From: JABSSA01 sp039975755
GTDB taxonomy: Bacteria; Pseudomonadota; Alphaproteobacteria; Rhodobacterales; Rhodobacteraceae
DNA: 64,000 nucleotides
Reading direction: 5' to 3'
NCBI GenBank assembly: GCA_039975755.1
Contig: JBDWGM010000165.1
Span: 1-64,000 of the forward strand
This document shows, in pieces, positions 52,963 to 61,884 of this stretch; within the stretch, counting starts at the first letter, position 1; every line of letters starts with the position of its first letter. The position numbers were made by a program, and so were the translations under genes. The notes under the pieces are model-generated. The model saw nothing but the letters and a program-made list of their open reading frames with translations. It was not told the origin of the DNA and did no database searches.

Positions 52963-54078
52963 TCAATACGTACCCTCACTTTGCCCTACAAAGTACCCAA
53001 TAGAGGCGGCAATAATGACACCGATAGTAACGGCGATTGCGATCTTGATCGCCGAATATGGGCGTTCACCTTGCACACGGCCAGTGCGTCCGTTGACGAC
53101 AAAATTATAGGTTTTCCCGCGATATTTATATGCAGCTACCCACACAGGCAAAAGCACATGTTTGAATGTCAGCTGTCCAAGTTGTGTGTCCGCGCTGTGA
53201 ATGCGTTGTCTGTCGCCACCGATGTCAAATTTGATGTCACGCGCGATGATCTGATCCATCTGAACACGCGCAGTTTCAAACGCTTCATCCAATTCAACCT
53301 GATATCCTTCGGCCCGAAATCCAGCGAGAAATTCGGGGCGATAAGGTTCGAGCGCGCTTAGATCCCAAGGTTCCAACGCATCTGTGTATTTCTTGGGCAA
53401 AGAGTTAGATGCCAAAACCAACACGTCATCAAAGAACCGCGTCACACGCCCTCTAACAGACCGCCAACGCACTTTGGGCACGCTGATTTGTTGGCGCTTG
53501 CCGTCGCGCATGATGGTGCGGGTTTCGTGATATACCGTGCCTCGCTCGCCTTGATATGCCGTCTGCGTGTCGGCATCGAAGGTCCAGTAGGGGACGTAAA
53601 CACCCTGCAATGCGCGCCCTTTTCTGGCGTATTCCTGTAATCCAGACGGTGCAAACCACAACTGACCCAGCCAATTGGTCATAGCGGTTCGGGCTGATTT
53701 TTCCTCCAGTGCGAAGGGCAAAATCCCTTTGGGTTTGATGTGGCGGTGGACACCTGTGTCGGTGACGACGGGTGTCGCGCAAAAAGGACATTCAGCTGAA
53801 TGGACAACGGCGTCAAATTCAACTTGAGCGCTGCAATTTGGGCATTGTAAAACGCGTGTTTCTTCGATTTCAGCCTGAGGAAGTGAATGCGACAGCGCCG
53901 CGCGCAGATCCAATTCCGACAATGAATGTGTATGTGTCCCGAAGCCTTCAATCTGAGCTGTGTTGCCGCAATGGTCACAGCACAGCGACGACTGTTCCGG
54001 ATCAAATCGATAGTCACCACCGCAATTGTCGCACGGAAAGCGGTGCTGGGATGGTGTGGCGTCAGCGAGGTCTTGCAT
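52963..54078 (-). CDS. Zinc-ribbon (TFIIB-type) membrane protein
   Basis: A 371-residue protein with two N-terminal zinc ribbons, CDNCGG ... CCDHCG at residues 16-37 and CPNCSAQ ... CPFC around 79-98. A long soluble region follows with VYVPYWTFDA and ETRTIMRDGKRQ, and one C-terminal transmembrane helix (AIKIAIAVTIGVIIAASIGYFVG). Database entries often name such proteins primosomal N' or helicase, but no helicase motif is present. Its SPFH neighbour recalls the Bacillus YdjG-YdjI pair, which acts at the membrane with PspA; the analogy is inference. Confidence 0.85.
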   Translation of the reverse strand: MQDLADATPSQHRFPCDNCGGDYRFDPEQSSLCCDHCGNTAQIEGFGTHTHSLSELDLRAALSHSLPQAEIEETRVLQCPNCSAQVEFDAVVHSAECPFCATPVVTDTGVHRHIKPKGILPFALEEKSARTAMTNWLGQLWFAPSGLQEYARKGRALQGVYVPYWTFDADTQTAYQGERGTVYHETRTIMRDGKRQQISVPKVRWRSVRGRVTRFFDDVLVLASNSLPKKYTDALEPWDLSALEPYRPEFLAGFRAEGYQVELDEAFETARVQMDQIIARDIKFDIGGDRQRIHSADTQLGQLTFKHVLLPVWVAAYKYRGKTYNFVVNGRTGRVQGERPYSAIKIAIAVTIGVIIAASIGYFVGQSEGTY

Positions 54079-54218
54079 AGGTCACATCGTCGGGCTGATG
54101 AAAATTAAGTGCTTTACTTAGTGCCTTGCTGAACATGACGGGGCAAGAGGGCATTGCGGAATTCGACCCTAGTAGACGGTGAATGACCGGACAAACCAAG
54201 GTTTCGTGCTTAGCCAAA

Positions 54219-54250
54219 GGTGACGCATCAACGTTGTTAGATGCATCACC
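54219..54250 (-). terminator. Hairpin between SPFH and zinc-ribbon genes
   Basis: GGTGACGCATC and GATGCATCACC pair over 11 positions with one C-A mismatch and a 10-base loop. On the minus strand it is followed by TTTGG, a weak tail, so it is a partial terminator or mRNA-stability element within the 194-base gap. Confidence 0.45.
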
Positions 54251-54272
54251 CTTGATCAGGGTACATGATCTT

Positions 54273-55397
54273 TTAACCGGCAGGCGGTGGAGGAGGAGGG
54301 AGAATGGTGAACAGCTGCGCCAATTCCCTGACGTCTTCCGCACGCAACCAACCGTCTTGTCCCTGCGTCCATACGTGGCTTTCCCGTGTTAGTTCACCCA
54401 TCTGGGCCATTCGACCCATTTGAGCCTTGGAATAGGGGCCTTTCGTTTCACCATTTACGGCCACATGCCAAACGTGTTCGACTGGCAAAGGGGGCGGCGT
54501 TTGTGCAGCAGGTTGCGGTGCCGCCTGTGCTTGCGATGGGGCGGCACTTGCCCCCCAAGGGCCCAACGTTGCACCCATTTGCATGCCAAGCCCTGCACCA
54601 AGTCCAGTTTGCATCGCAGCAGCACCAGCGCCGTCTCGGCCAAGGGCTTCGGCGGCTTGAAACTGGGTGTATTCATTCAGATTGCCGATCACACCAATCG
54701 ATGAACGCTTGTCCATGACTTCTTCTACGGCGGGGGGCAAAGAGATGTTCTCGATGTACAGCTCGGGCACGGATAAACCGTATTCTGCAAGGGTTGTTTC
54801 AATTTCCTTGCTGACCAATTGCCCAAGTTCGCGGGTGTTGGCCGCCATATCCAATACAGGAATGCCTGACCGGGCCAATGTACGCGAAAATTCTTGAACG
54901 ATTATGTTCCGGATTTGAAAGCTGATCTCGTCCATTGTGAATTCGCCGTCAGTTCCGACGATTTCGACAAGGAACCGAGCAGGGTCTTTGACACGAATGG
55001 AATACGTACCATAAGCGCGCAATCTAACCGGACCAAATTCGGGATCGCGGCAGATAATTGGGTTTTTCGTACCCCATTTCAGATCGTTGAACCGGGTTGT
55101 GTTGACGTAGTAAATTTCAGATTTGAAGGGGCTTTTGAAACCGTGATCCCAATGCTGCAACGTCGTCAACACCGGCATGTTGTTGGTTTCAAGCATGTAC
55201 ATGCCAGGTGTAAAAACGTCGGCCAGTTGACCTTCATGTACAAACACTGCGGCTTGGCCTTCGCGTACGGTCAGTTTGGCACCGTATTTGATCTCGTGGC
55301 CTTCGCGTTCAAAACGCCAAACCATCGTATCACGGCTGTCGTCGACCCAATGGATGACGTCGATAAATTCGCCGGATAAAAAATCAAAAATTCCCAT
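54273..55397 (-). CDS. SPFH-domain protein with C-terminal GYF-like domain (YdjI type)
   Basis: A 374-residue protein. The N-terminal SPFH (band 7) region has VVREGQ-type TVREGQAAVFVHEGQLADVFTPGMYML and continues through FSRTLARSGIPVLDMAANTRELG. A low-complexity Ala/Gln/Pro linker (around 270-310) follows, then a GYF_2-like domain (WHVAVNGETKGPYSKAQMGRMA) and a polyproline end. It lacks an N-terminal membrane helix, as in the virion-core-like YdjI family that assembles membrane-associated scaffolds. It is followed by the zinc-ribbon protein after 194 bases. Confidence 0.9.
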   Translation of the reverse strand: MGIFDFLSGEFIDVIHWVDDSRDTMVWRFEREGHEIKYGAKLTVREGQAAVFVHEGQLADVFTPGMYMLETNNMPVLTTLQHWDHGFKSPFKSEIYYVNTTRFNDLKWGTKNPIICRDPEFGPVRLRAYGTYSIRVKDPARFLVEIVGTDGEFTMDEISFQIRNIIVQEFSRTLARSGIPVLDMAANTRELGQLVSKEIETTLAEYGLSVPELYIENISLPPAVEEVMDKRSSIGVIGNLNEYTQFQAAEALGRDGAGAAAMQTGLGAGLGMQMGATLGPWGASAAPSQAQAAPQPAAQTPPPLPVEHVWHVAVNGETKGPYSKAQMGRMAQMGELTRESHVWTQGQDGWLRAEDVRELAQLFTILPPPPPPAG

Positions 55398-55532
55398 GGG
55401 TCTGCCCCTTTCGTGTCATTCTTAGTCTAAGTGTCTCATATGCCCGCGCAACGTACCATTGAAAACAGAGGGGAAATTCTTTTGAGCCACCCCAAAACGC
55501 AAAACAAATCCGAATATTGGCGGTGATCCCTT

Positions 55533-56489
55533 TTATGCCGGGCCGTCGGGTTCGGTTAGTTCAATGCTGATTTCGCGGATAATGGGTCTTGCGGCCTCCA
55601 AAGACATCCCAGTTTCAAATCGGTTGTCATACAACATACGCAATAGAAATTCATCATGGTTGGTCAACAAGGCAAATTCGTCGTCATCGTTGAATATAGA
55701 CGGGCGGGCTTGTGGGCTATCATTGGCCAACCCCAGCCCTTGTGACAATTCTTCGTGGATACACGACAGGCGCAAAAGGTCGGGGTTCTCGGCGCGAATG
55801 ACGGCGACTGCCGCGCCGTAACTGGCGGGATTTTCCAGTTGGCCAAATGCGATGACTGCACAATAGGTTTCTCGGGTCAGGTTTTTCAGCGGTGCAAGTG
55901 CAGCAGGTGTCAAATTTGGAAAGCGTACGGAAAGTTTGTCGATTTCTTCTGATCGGTCATCTTCGCTGACAAACAACACCAAGAAATTCGAAGATGGACC
56001 ACCTGAGGAGTTCACTGATATCGGGTGCTGGGTGACACGTGACAGCCGCGATGCGAATTGCGTCACATCTTGCTTGTCAGTTCGGCGTTGAGACGGAGGT
56101 ATGGATGCGCCGAAGATAACCTCCATCCGGACAGGAACATCCCAACGGCGCAATGCCCCGGCAACGCCGGATGACAAGGTTCCCGTATATTCATTGAAAA
56201 ACGCAATGCGTTCAAAGTTCCGGCTGAGCACGTCTGACGTGAAGGGGGTGTCCGGCCCGCCGCCATCGCGACGCAACAATCCTTGGGTCAATTGCGCGGA
56301 TTGAACTTGTGTCAGATAGGCGCGGATCTCAGCACTGGCTTGCGATGTGGCGCGCGGTTTGGGCGCTGTTGTAGCGGTGTCCAAACCGGGTGGGCGGCTT
56401 TGTGGTTTGGGGGTGGGTTCTACAGGTGCAAATACATCACAAGCGGCAAGGGCAAGTGATAAGGTGGCCAATAGAACCCAGCGTTTCAT
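55533..56489 (-). CDS. DUF2927-family lipoprotein
   Basis: A 318-residue protein with a lipoprotein signal (MKRWVLLATLSLALAAC, lipobox LAAC, Cys17), a proline-rich spacer (residues 22-45), then the DUF2927 domain: RNFERIAFF, LRRWDVPVRMEVIFG, NFLVLFVSEDD and the signature SCIHEELSQGLGLANDSP. That HEELSQ block and the nearby Asp-rich NDDDEFALLT give a protease- or metal-like site, but no activity is known to me. It lies 13 bases after telA and is probably in the same operon, facing the periplasm from the membrane. Confidence 0.85.
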   Translation of the reverse strand: MKRWVLLATLSLALAACDVFAPVEPTPKPQSRPPGLDTATTAPKPRATSQASAEIRAYLTQVQSAQLTQGLLRRDGGGPDTPFTSDVLSRNFERIAFFNEYTGTLSSGVAGALRRWDVPVRMEVIFGASIPPSQRRTDKQDVTQFASRLSRVTQHPISVNSSGGPSSNFLVLFVSEDDRSEEIDKLSVRFPNLTPAALAPLKNLTRETYCAVIAFGQLENPASYGAAVAVIRAENPDLLRLSCIHEELSQGLGLANDSPQARPSIFNDDDEFALLTNHDEFLLRMLYDNRFETGMSLEAARPIIREISIELTEPDGPA

Positions 56490-56502
56490 AACAAATGGCC
56501 CT

Positions 56503-57699
56503 TTATCCCGGCACTGATGTCGACGCGTTATCGCCCACGCCGTCGCGGCGGGCCTTGGCTGCTGATAATGTGTCGCGCAACTCTGTTTCCATTTTCTTAA
56601 GCTCGGATTCGGCAGCAGCACGTTTCGCCTTGCCTTCGTCCGCAATCGCCAAGCTTTCTTGAATTGTCCCGATCAGATCGGCATTGGCCTGTTTGACGGA
56701 TTCAATGTCAAATACGCCACGTTCCATTTCTTCTCGGATCATTTTGTTACTGGATCGCAGGTTTTTCGCATTTGCGGTTAGCAATTCGTTGGTTAGATCG
56801 TTGGCTTCGCTGACGGCAACGGCAGCTTCGGAGGATCGTTGAATGGTTACGGCCTGCGCAAGCTGCGTTTCCCACAATGGAACCGTATTGACGAGCGTAG
56901 AATTGATCTTGGTCACAAGTGATTTGTCGTTTTCCTGAACCAAGCGGATGGATGGCAGGGATTGCATTGTCACCTGACGGGTCAGTTTCAGGTCATGCAC
57001 CCGCCGTTCCAAATCATCACGTGATGCACGCAGGTCGCGCAGCTCTTGCGCTTTCATCACTTGATCATCTTCTGGGGCTGCTTTCACTTCGGCGTCTGCA
57101 GCAGGGATGACCGTTTCGTCCAGTTCTGCAATCTTTGCTTCACCTGCCGAGATATACAGGGCCAATTCATCATAAAACCCAAGCGTCTTTTCATAAAGAA
57201 GATCAAGCGATTTGATGTCCTTTAACAAGGTATGCTCATGGTTCAGAAGATTGTCGGTGATGTTGTCAATCTGACCTTGGACAGTCTCAAAGCGGGCGGT
57301 GAATTTTGCGATTGGTGCGGCGCGTCCGAGCAGCTTTTCCCACCAACTGCGTTCACGGCGAAGATCCATCTCACCAACCGAAAAGCCACGAATAGTGGTG
57401 ACGATATCGCGCAAGCTGTCGCCCGCGGGGCCGACGTCTTTGTTGCGCACATCAGCCAACATGGCTTGGCTGATTTCTTGTAATTCAGCCTGCGCAGCAG
57501 AGCCAAAGGACAAAATCGACTGTGTGTCACTCATATCAAGCTCGTCCATACGAGATTTGATTTCTGCGGCCACCGGGGCATCGGCTTCGGTCAAGGCAAC
57601 AACTGTGTTCGCCTCAACAGGTTCCGGCAGTATTATTGCAGAGACCTGTTCAACAATTGCTGTTGCTTCGGCGGCTTTTTGGCGAACGGTTTCGGACAT
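56503..57699 (-). CDS. telA: Toxic anion resistance protein TelA
   Basis: A 398-residue largely coiled-coil cytoplasmic protein. The TelA landmarks are ILSFGSAAQAELQEISQAML, LRDIVTTIRGFSVGEMDL, WWEKLLGRAAPIAKF, HEHTLLKDIKSLDLLYEKTLGFYDELALYI and MQSLPSIRLVQENDKSLVTKINSTLVNTVPLWETQLAQA. The family is tied to tellurite, cell-envelope and antibiotic stress, with unknown mechanism. It starts 8 bases after xpaC; TelA-XpaC pairing is conserved from Bacillus to alphaproteobacteria. Confidence 0.95.
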   Translation of the reverse strand: MSETVRQKAAEATAIVEQVSAIILPEPVEANTVVALTEADAPVAAEIKSRMDELDMSDTQSILSFGSAAQAELQEISQAMLADVRNKDVGPAGDSLRDIVTTIRGFSVGEMDLRRERSWWEKLLGRAAPIAKFTARFETVQGQIDNITDNLLNHEHTLLKDIKSLDLLYEKTLGFYDELALYISAGEAKIAELDETVIPAADAEVKAAPEDDQVMKAQELRDLRASRDDLERRVHDLKLTRQVTMQSLPSIRLVQENDKSLVTKINSTLVNTVPLWETQLAQAVTIQRSSEAAVAVSEANDLTNELLTANAKNLRSSNKMIREEMERGVFDIESVKQANADLIGTIQESLAIADEGKAKRAAAESELKKMETELRDTLSAAKARRDGVGDNASTSVPG

Positions 57700-57707
57700 G
57701 TTTTACC

Positions 57708-58625
57708 TCATTCCTTGGCGTCATTGTGGGTCGAAAGGCGAACACCTTCGCGACCAAGACGATCCCGCAAGACGTCGATTTCGACAGTCAGGTCAGTGCG
57801 GTCGTCGGTGAGTAATTTTTCAGTGCGGGCGGCGAAATTCTGGCTGAGATCATCCAGCAACGCTGCATAATCTTGTCGTGCGTCTTCGCTACGAGAGCGG
57901 GAAAAGATATCTGCGAATTTGGCCGTCGCGTCGCGTGCGCCCATTAAGTAAACACCCAGATATTTGCGCGCTGCGGTCAGATCCCGTGGATCGTCTTCGA
58001 CGGTGCGTATCAGTTTGCGCGCCTGCGTTTGGAAGGTTTCCAAACGGCTTTCCATTTGGCGATCACCAGCGCGGCGCATCGCATCCGACATTTCGGACAG
58101 GTATTGTTCGGCTTCATCAACGACACGGGCAACGCGATCTTGTTGAAACGTGTCGACGCCCTCCATGCCTTTGGATTTCAGAGGGTCAATGCCGAAGGCG
58201 ACCAGGTGCAGTGCCGCGGTCGCAACTGCAAAAAGAATGGGCGCAATCAACCCAAAACTGGTTTGGTGGGCGACAACGGCACCTGCAGCGCCTAAGGCAC
58301 AAAGTACTGCGGCAAAAATCTTGCGCGGAATGGCCGGGCGGCGCGCGGCTTTTCGGTCGTTAAACGCCGCCTCTGCTTTTAGGCCTTCTCGCAAAAGAAA
58401 TGCCGCAAGCGCCAAAAGACCCGCACTGACCAGACCTTGGGTCATGGCCACTGCACCATCGGTGACTGTCGTTGCGACCAACACCACAGGAGGCACAAAC
58501 ATCAGATTGGCGCGCGCGCCAACCGGGCTGACTTGAGCGCCAGTATATGCGTTAGGTGTCTCTGCCGGGGGCAGATCAGAGGATTTGCCCTCAGGGCTGT
58601 ATTTTCCACCAAAACGCTTTGCCAT
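57708..58625 (-). CDS. xpaC: XpaC-family (5-bromo-4-chloroindolyl phosphate hydrolysis) membrane protein
   Basis: A 305-residue protein with a soluble N-terminus, four hydrophobic helices (around residues 40-75 and 105-145) and a cytoplasmic helical domain with FQTQARKLIRTVEDDPRDLTAARKYLGVYLMGARDATAKFADI, the XpaC signature. Despite the name, hydrolase activity is unproven; it is a TelA partner. Its ATG shares one base with the stop of a 28-residue peptide upstream, so translation is coupled. Confidence 0.88.
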   Translation of the reverse strand: MAKRFGGKYSPEGKSSDLPPAETPNAYTGAQVSPVGARANLMFVPPVVLVATTVTDGAVAMTQGLVSAGLLALAAFLLREGLKAEAAFNDRKAARRPAIPRKIFAAVLCALGAAGAVVAHQTSFGLIAPILFAVATAALHLVAFGIDPLKSKGMEGVDTFQQDRVARVVDEAEQYLSEMSDAMRRAGDRQMESRLETFQTQARKLIRTVEDDPRDLTAARKYLGVYLMGARDATAKFADIFSRSRSEDARQDYAALLDDLSQNFAARTEKLLTDDRTDLTVEIDVLRDRLGREGVRLSTHNDAKE

Positions 58626-58714
58626 CAAAGACCACCCAACCAGCCAGAGCTGACACCCAAAAGGATCAGAAGCAGAATGCCATAGGCGATCTTCTGTAAG
58701 GCTGTTGATTGCAT
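58625..58714 (-). CDS. 28-residue single-span membrane peptide (29-aa with coupled stop to xpaC)
   Basis: ATG at 58714 opens a short frame of 29 codons including few charged residues at the start (MQSTALQKIAY), then one hydrophobic helix (GILLLILLGVSSGWLGGL), then TGA at 58627-58625 that shares its last base with the xpaC ATG. GAGTGGG lies just upstream as a ribosome site. Length, helix and coupling argue that it is a genuine microprotein of the TerC-XpaC-TelA operon. No family is recognised. Confidence 0.65.
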   Translation of the reverse strand: MQSTALQKIAYGILLLILLGVSSGWLGGL

Positions 58715-58762
58715 GCGTCCCACTCTTGTGACTTCGAATATATGCGGATTAGCGGCGCAGAA

Positions 58763-59590
58763 CTAGTGCGTGCCCATTTTTGATGCTGTGCGGCGTTCTG
58801 CGTTTAGTTTGCGGGTATACCCGGATTGAATGACCTCGACCACGAATAGAACCACAACCGAGAAATAGAACGTCGTTTTGGACATCGGGATGACTTCGTA
58901 TCCGAAGAGTTTCAGCGCCAGACTGTCATCATGCATGGCGTGTGCAGCCGCTTGCCCGGCCTCACCCAACAAAACGACGCCCACGATCAACAGGATGAAC
59001 AACCCCAATACTTCGTACATGCGGTTCTTTTCCAGAAACCGCGTCACGCCGTCTGCGAGCAAAAGCATCGCCAAACCTGACAAAAGGATAGCCGTTGCCA
59101 GAATGGGGAAGACGTCCGTGATGGCAATTGCTGACAACACCGAGTCAAACGAAAAGATCAAATTCATCAAAACGATTAGGCCAATGACTTGACCCGCCGA
59201 TTTTCCGCTTTTTTGTTCCACATCGGTGTCCAAATGCTCGATCGACAGCATGTGACTGATTTCTTTGACAGCGGTGTAGATGATAAAGACCCCGCCGAAT
59301 ACAAAAACGCAGGTTGCAAAATTGATGCCACCTTCGATCCAGCCGCCTTCCGAAAATACGACAAAAGGCTCTGCCAAACTATCAATCAGGCGCACCATCA
59401 CGAACAGCAAGATAACCCGCAATATGACGGCCAGTATGATGCCCCAACGCCGTACGGCCTGTTGCTGGGCGACGGGTGCGCGTTGGCTTTCAATCGAAAT
59501 GTACAAAAGATTGTCGAACCCAAGTACCGCTTGCAAGAAACACAGCATGAGCAAGTTGCCCAAATTCTCGATTGTCAAAAGCTCGGTCAT
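58763..59590 (-). CDS. TerC-family integral membrane protein
   Basis: A 275-residue protein with about seven helices. Metal-site motifs are FLQAVLGFDNLLYIS near residue 23 and LIFSFDSVLSAIAITD near residue 147, each with the conserved Asp. TerC proteins are manganese/metal exporters or envelope-stress partners. An acidic/histidine loop (SIEHLDTDVEQKSGK) may bind metal. It is first in the TerC-microprotein-XpaC-TelA-DUF2927 series and its promoter is probably in the 177-base gap before it. Confidence 0.93.
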   Translation of the reverse strand: MTELLTIENLGNLLMLCFLQAVLGFDNLLYISIESQRAPVAQQQAVRRWGIILAVILRVILLFVMVRLIDSLAEPFVVFSEGGWIEGGINFATCVFVFGGVFIIYTAVKEISHMLSIEHLDTDVEQKSGKSAGQVIGLIVLMNLIFSFDSVLSAIAITDVFPILATAILLSGLAMLLLADGVTRFLEKNRMYEVLGLFILLIVGVVLLGEAGQAAAHAMHDDSLALKLFGYEVIPMSKTTFYFSVVVLFVVEVIQSGYTRKLNAERRTASKMGTH

Positions 59591-59767
59591 GATGTCCCCC
59601 TGTCGACGCCTTTATGTGATTGCACGAGAATTGTGACACCACAGGCAAAGGAGCAAGGGGAAATATTCAATAAGTCGCCCAATTTAGCCGTTCTTTTGTA
59701 TGTATCTGCCTGTTTCGGTCATCTTTTGGATGCCCGAGGCGAATTCAGACGCGCATTGTCTTAAATT

Positions 59768-60559
59768 TTAGCGAATACGTCGTGTGCGACGAGGCTTGGG
59801 TTTTGGTTTGGATTCTTGTTCCGCTTCGGATGCCAGACCCAATTGATCACGCATGATGCGTGGACGGACTTCTTCCACAGTCCCTTGGGTCAGGTCACCA
59901 AGCTGGAAAGGCCCATAGCTCAGCCGGATCAGGCGATTGACGGTCAACCCAACCGCTTCCATGGCGCGACGGATTTCGCGATTTTTTCCTTCGCGCAAAC
60001 CAATCGTGGCCCAAGCGTTTGCACCCTGTTGTCGATCCAAGGTGATTTGCATCGGCTGAAAGCGCTCGCCCTCGACTGTGAGCCCGTCGCGTAACGGCTT
60101 AAACGACTCGTCCGATGGTCTTCCGTGAATGCGCACACGATACCGGCGCATCCAACCTGTCGATGGAAGTTCCAGCTTTCGCTTGAGTTCGCCATCGTTG
60201 GTCAGCAACAGCAAACCTTCCGAATTGATATCAAGGCGTCCAACTGACATTACCCGCGGCAATTCTTCGGGCAGTTTATCGAAAATGGTCGAGCGGCCTT
60301 TTTCGTCTTTTGCAGATGTCACCAAACCAGTTGGCTTATGATACCGCCACAACCGCGCTGGTTCCGCTGCTTGAAGCGGTTTGCCATCGACAGAGATTTT
60401 GTCCGATGTGGTCACATTCAACGCAGGACTGTCGATCACTTTGCCATTTACGGCCACACGACCTGCACGCACGAAATCTTCTGCGCCACGGCGGCTGGCC
60501 AAACCAGCGCGGGCGATGACTTTGGCGATACGATCACCAGGAGGGGCTTTGTCAGACAT
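59768..60559 (-). CDS. rluB: Ribosomal large-subunit pseudouridine synthase, RluB/RsuA family
   Basis: A 263-residue enzyme isomerising a uridine in 23S rRNA. An N-terminal S4 domain (IAKVIARAGLASRRGAEDFV ... GRVAVNGKV, residues 11-40) is followed by LWRYHKPTGLVTS, the catalytic Asp in VGRLDINSEGLLLLTNDG, and GKNREIRRAMEAVGLTVNRLIRLSYGPF. The tail is highly basic (KPKPKPRRTRR), common in alphaproteobacterial RluB. RluB versus RluE/RsuA is judged from the S4 domain and length only. Confidence 0.9.
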   Translation of the reverse strand: MSDKAPPGDRIAKVIARAGLASRRGAEDFVRAGRVAVNGKVIDSPALNVTTSDKISVDGKPLQAAEPARLWRYHKPTGLVTSAKDEKGRSTIFDKLPEELPRVMSVGRLDINSEGLLLLTNDGELKRKLELPSTGWMRRYRVRIHGRPSDESFKPLRDGLTVEGERFQPMQITLDRQQGANAWATIGLREGKNREIRRAMEAVGLTVNRLIRLSYGPFQLGDLTQGTVEEVRPRIMRDQLGLASEAEQESKPKPKPRRTRRIR

Positions 60560-60568
60560 GTCGCGGCT

Positions 60569-61351
60569 TTAGGGGGTTGTTACCGGCTGCGCAACCGGCT
60601 TGAAACCCGCCACACTCGACGCACACCCGTAAAAGTGCGACCTCTGACTGACAAAAAGTCCCTCTGCACGCAGGGCCTCCGCAAAGTGCGTTACGTCACC
60701 AAAGTTGCGTGTATAGATGCCCAACATGCTGAAATCCTGAGCACCTTTCAAAAACAGTCGTTCAATCAATGGCAGTATAAAGTCGAGGTGCAACCGATAG
60801 AGCGGTCGCAAAACCCAACCCTTTGGATCAGACGCTTCGATCAAGGTAAAAGCGCCACCGGGCCGCAAAATCAGAGCAATGCGTTTGGCCAGCAGGGACT
60901 GTTGGGCATGCGTAAGAGTTTTTAACCCGAACGTCGACATAACGATATCGGCGGATGCATCGGGCAAATCAGTTTCCAAAACATTGGCCTGACGGTGTTC
61001 AATGCGGTGCGAGATCTGAGTATGCAAGCGGTTCACCGCTTGCTCATGCATGGATTTGGATATGTCGATTGCTGTGATCATGGCCTTTGGAAACACCGAA
61101 AGAACATGAGGCCACGCTTCGCCGGTTCCGGCCATCAGATCAATGATCTGCGGCGTGTCTTTATTTATGTCGCTGCCTTTATGGCGGGATAGAACCAATT
61201 GGCCGGGCAATCTGGACACACATTGGCGACGCCAAAGCCAGATGAACCCCATAGAACCGACGGCGGACCACATTCGATAATTGCTCGAACATCGATCAAA
61301 CAAGTCAGCCACAAAAGCCGGGTCATAAATATCGTCTGTATCTCTATCCAT
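60569..61351 (-). CDS. Class I SAM-dependent methyltransferase, UbiE-like
   Basis: A 260-residue Rossmann methyltransferase with IIDLMAGTGEAWPHV (motif I, near residue 70), AIDISKSMHEQA (motif II), NVLETDLPDASADIVMSTFGLKTL (motif IV) and LILRPGGAFTLIE. The order resembles UbiE-type quinone methyltransferases but the substrate is unknown. It lies 9 bases before rluB in the same direction and is divergent from tadA across 77 bases. Confidence 0.85.
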   Translation of the reverse strand: MDRDTDDIYDPAFVADLFDRCSSNYRMWSAVGSMGFIWLWRRQCVSRLPGQLVLSRHKGSDINKDTPQIIDLMAGTGEAWPHVLSVFPKAMITAIDISKSMHEQAVNRLHTQISHRIEHRQANVLETDLPDASADIVMSTFGLKTLTHAQQSLLAKRIALILRPGGAFTLIEASDPKGWVLRPLYRLHLDFILPLIERLFLKGAQDFSMLGIYTRNFGDVTHFAEALRAEGLFVSQRSHFYGCASSVAGFKPVAQPVTTP

Positions 61352-61428
61352 TCGGCGTTGGTAAGGCGCGACGCTGGGATTCGCAAATGCAGGCTTGCAC
61401 GGGGCCGCGCAGCATGGGACTGAACCCT

Positions 61429-61884
61429 ATGGTGTTCAAAAGCTTCATGGATCAGGCATTGGCCGAAGCCCGCGCTGCAGCCGAACGGGGCGAGGTTCCC
61501 GTGGGCGCGGTTGTCGTTGATCCAAGCGGTTCGGTTGTTGCGTCTGCCGGCAACAGAACCCGCGAGCTTTCAGATCCATCAGCCCATGCCGAAATGCTGG
61601 CGTTGCGTGCAGCGTGTGCCGCGTCAGGGACGCACCGATTGCCGGATCATGATTTATACGTGACGCTGGAACCCTGCGCGATGTGCGCAGGTGTCATCGC
61701 CGCGACGCGTATTGCGCGGGTCTATTTTGGGGCCGCGGATCCAAAGTCTGGCGGCGTTCTTCATGGGGCTCGTGTGTTTTCCCATCCGCAATCCCACCAC
61801 GTACCCGAAGTTTATGATGGGATTGCCGAAAACGAAGCGTCGCAACTTTTGCAAGATTTCTTTGCGGCGCGCCGAAAGTCTTAA
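61429..61884 (+). CDS. tadA: tRNA-specific adenosine deaminase TadA
   Basis: TadA deaminates the wobble adenosine of tRNA-Arg(ACG) to inosine. The 151-residue protein has GEVPVGAVVVD, the zinc/catalytic SAHAEMLALRAA (HAE) and LEPCAMCAGVI (PCxxC), and the C-terminal GVLHGARVFSHPQSHHVPEVYDGI. I take MVFKSFMDQAL as the start because it fits the family length; ATG at 61414 or a further upstream start are possible. Its 3' end overlaps the convergent small secreted-protein gene by four bases. Confidence 0.93.
   Translation: MVFKSFMDQALAEARAAAERGEVPVGAVVVDPSGSVVASAGNRTRELSDPSAHAEMLALRAACAASGTHRLPDHDLYVTLEPCAMCAGVIAATRIARVYFGAADPKSGGVLHGARVFSHPQSHHVPEVYDGIAENEASQLLQDFFAARRKS

Noticed and set aside
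52963..54078. Primosomal helicase PriA
   Set aside because: Only the zinc ribbons resemble it; there are no helicase motifs and there is a C-terminal membrane helix.
54273..55397. Phage virion core protein
   Set aside because: The domain is SPFH with a GYF-like tail and there are no phage structural genes around; the virion name is only a family label.
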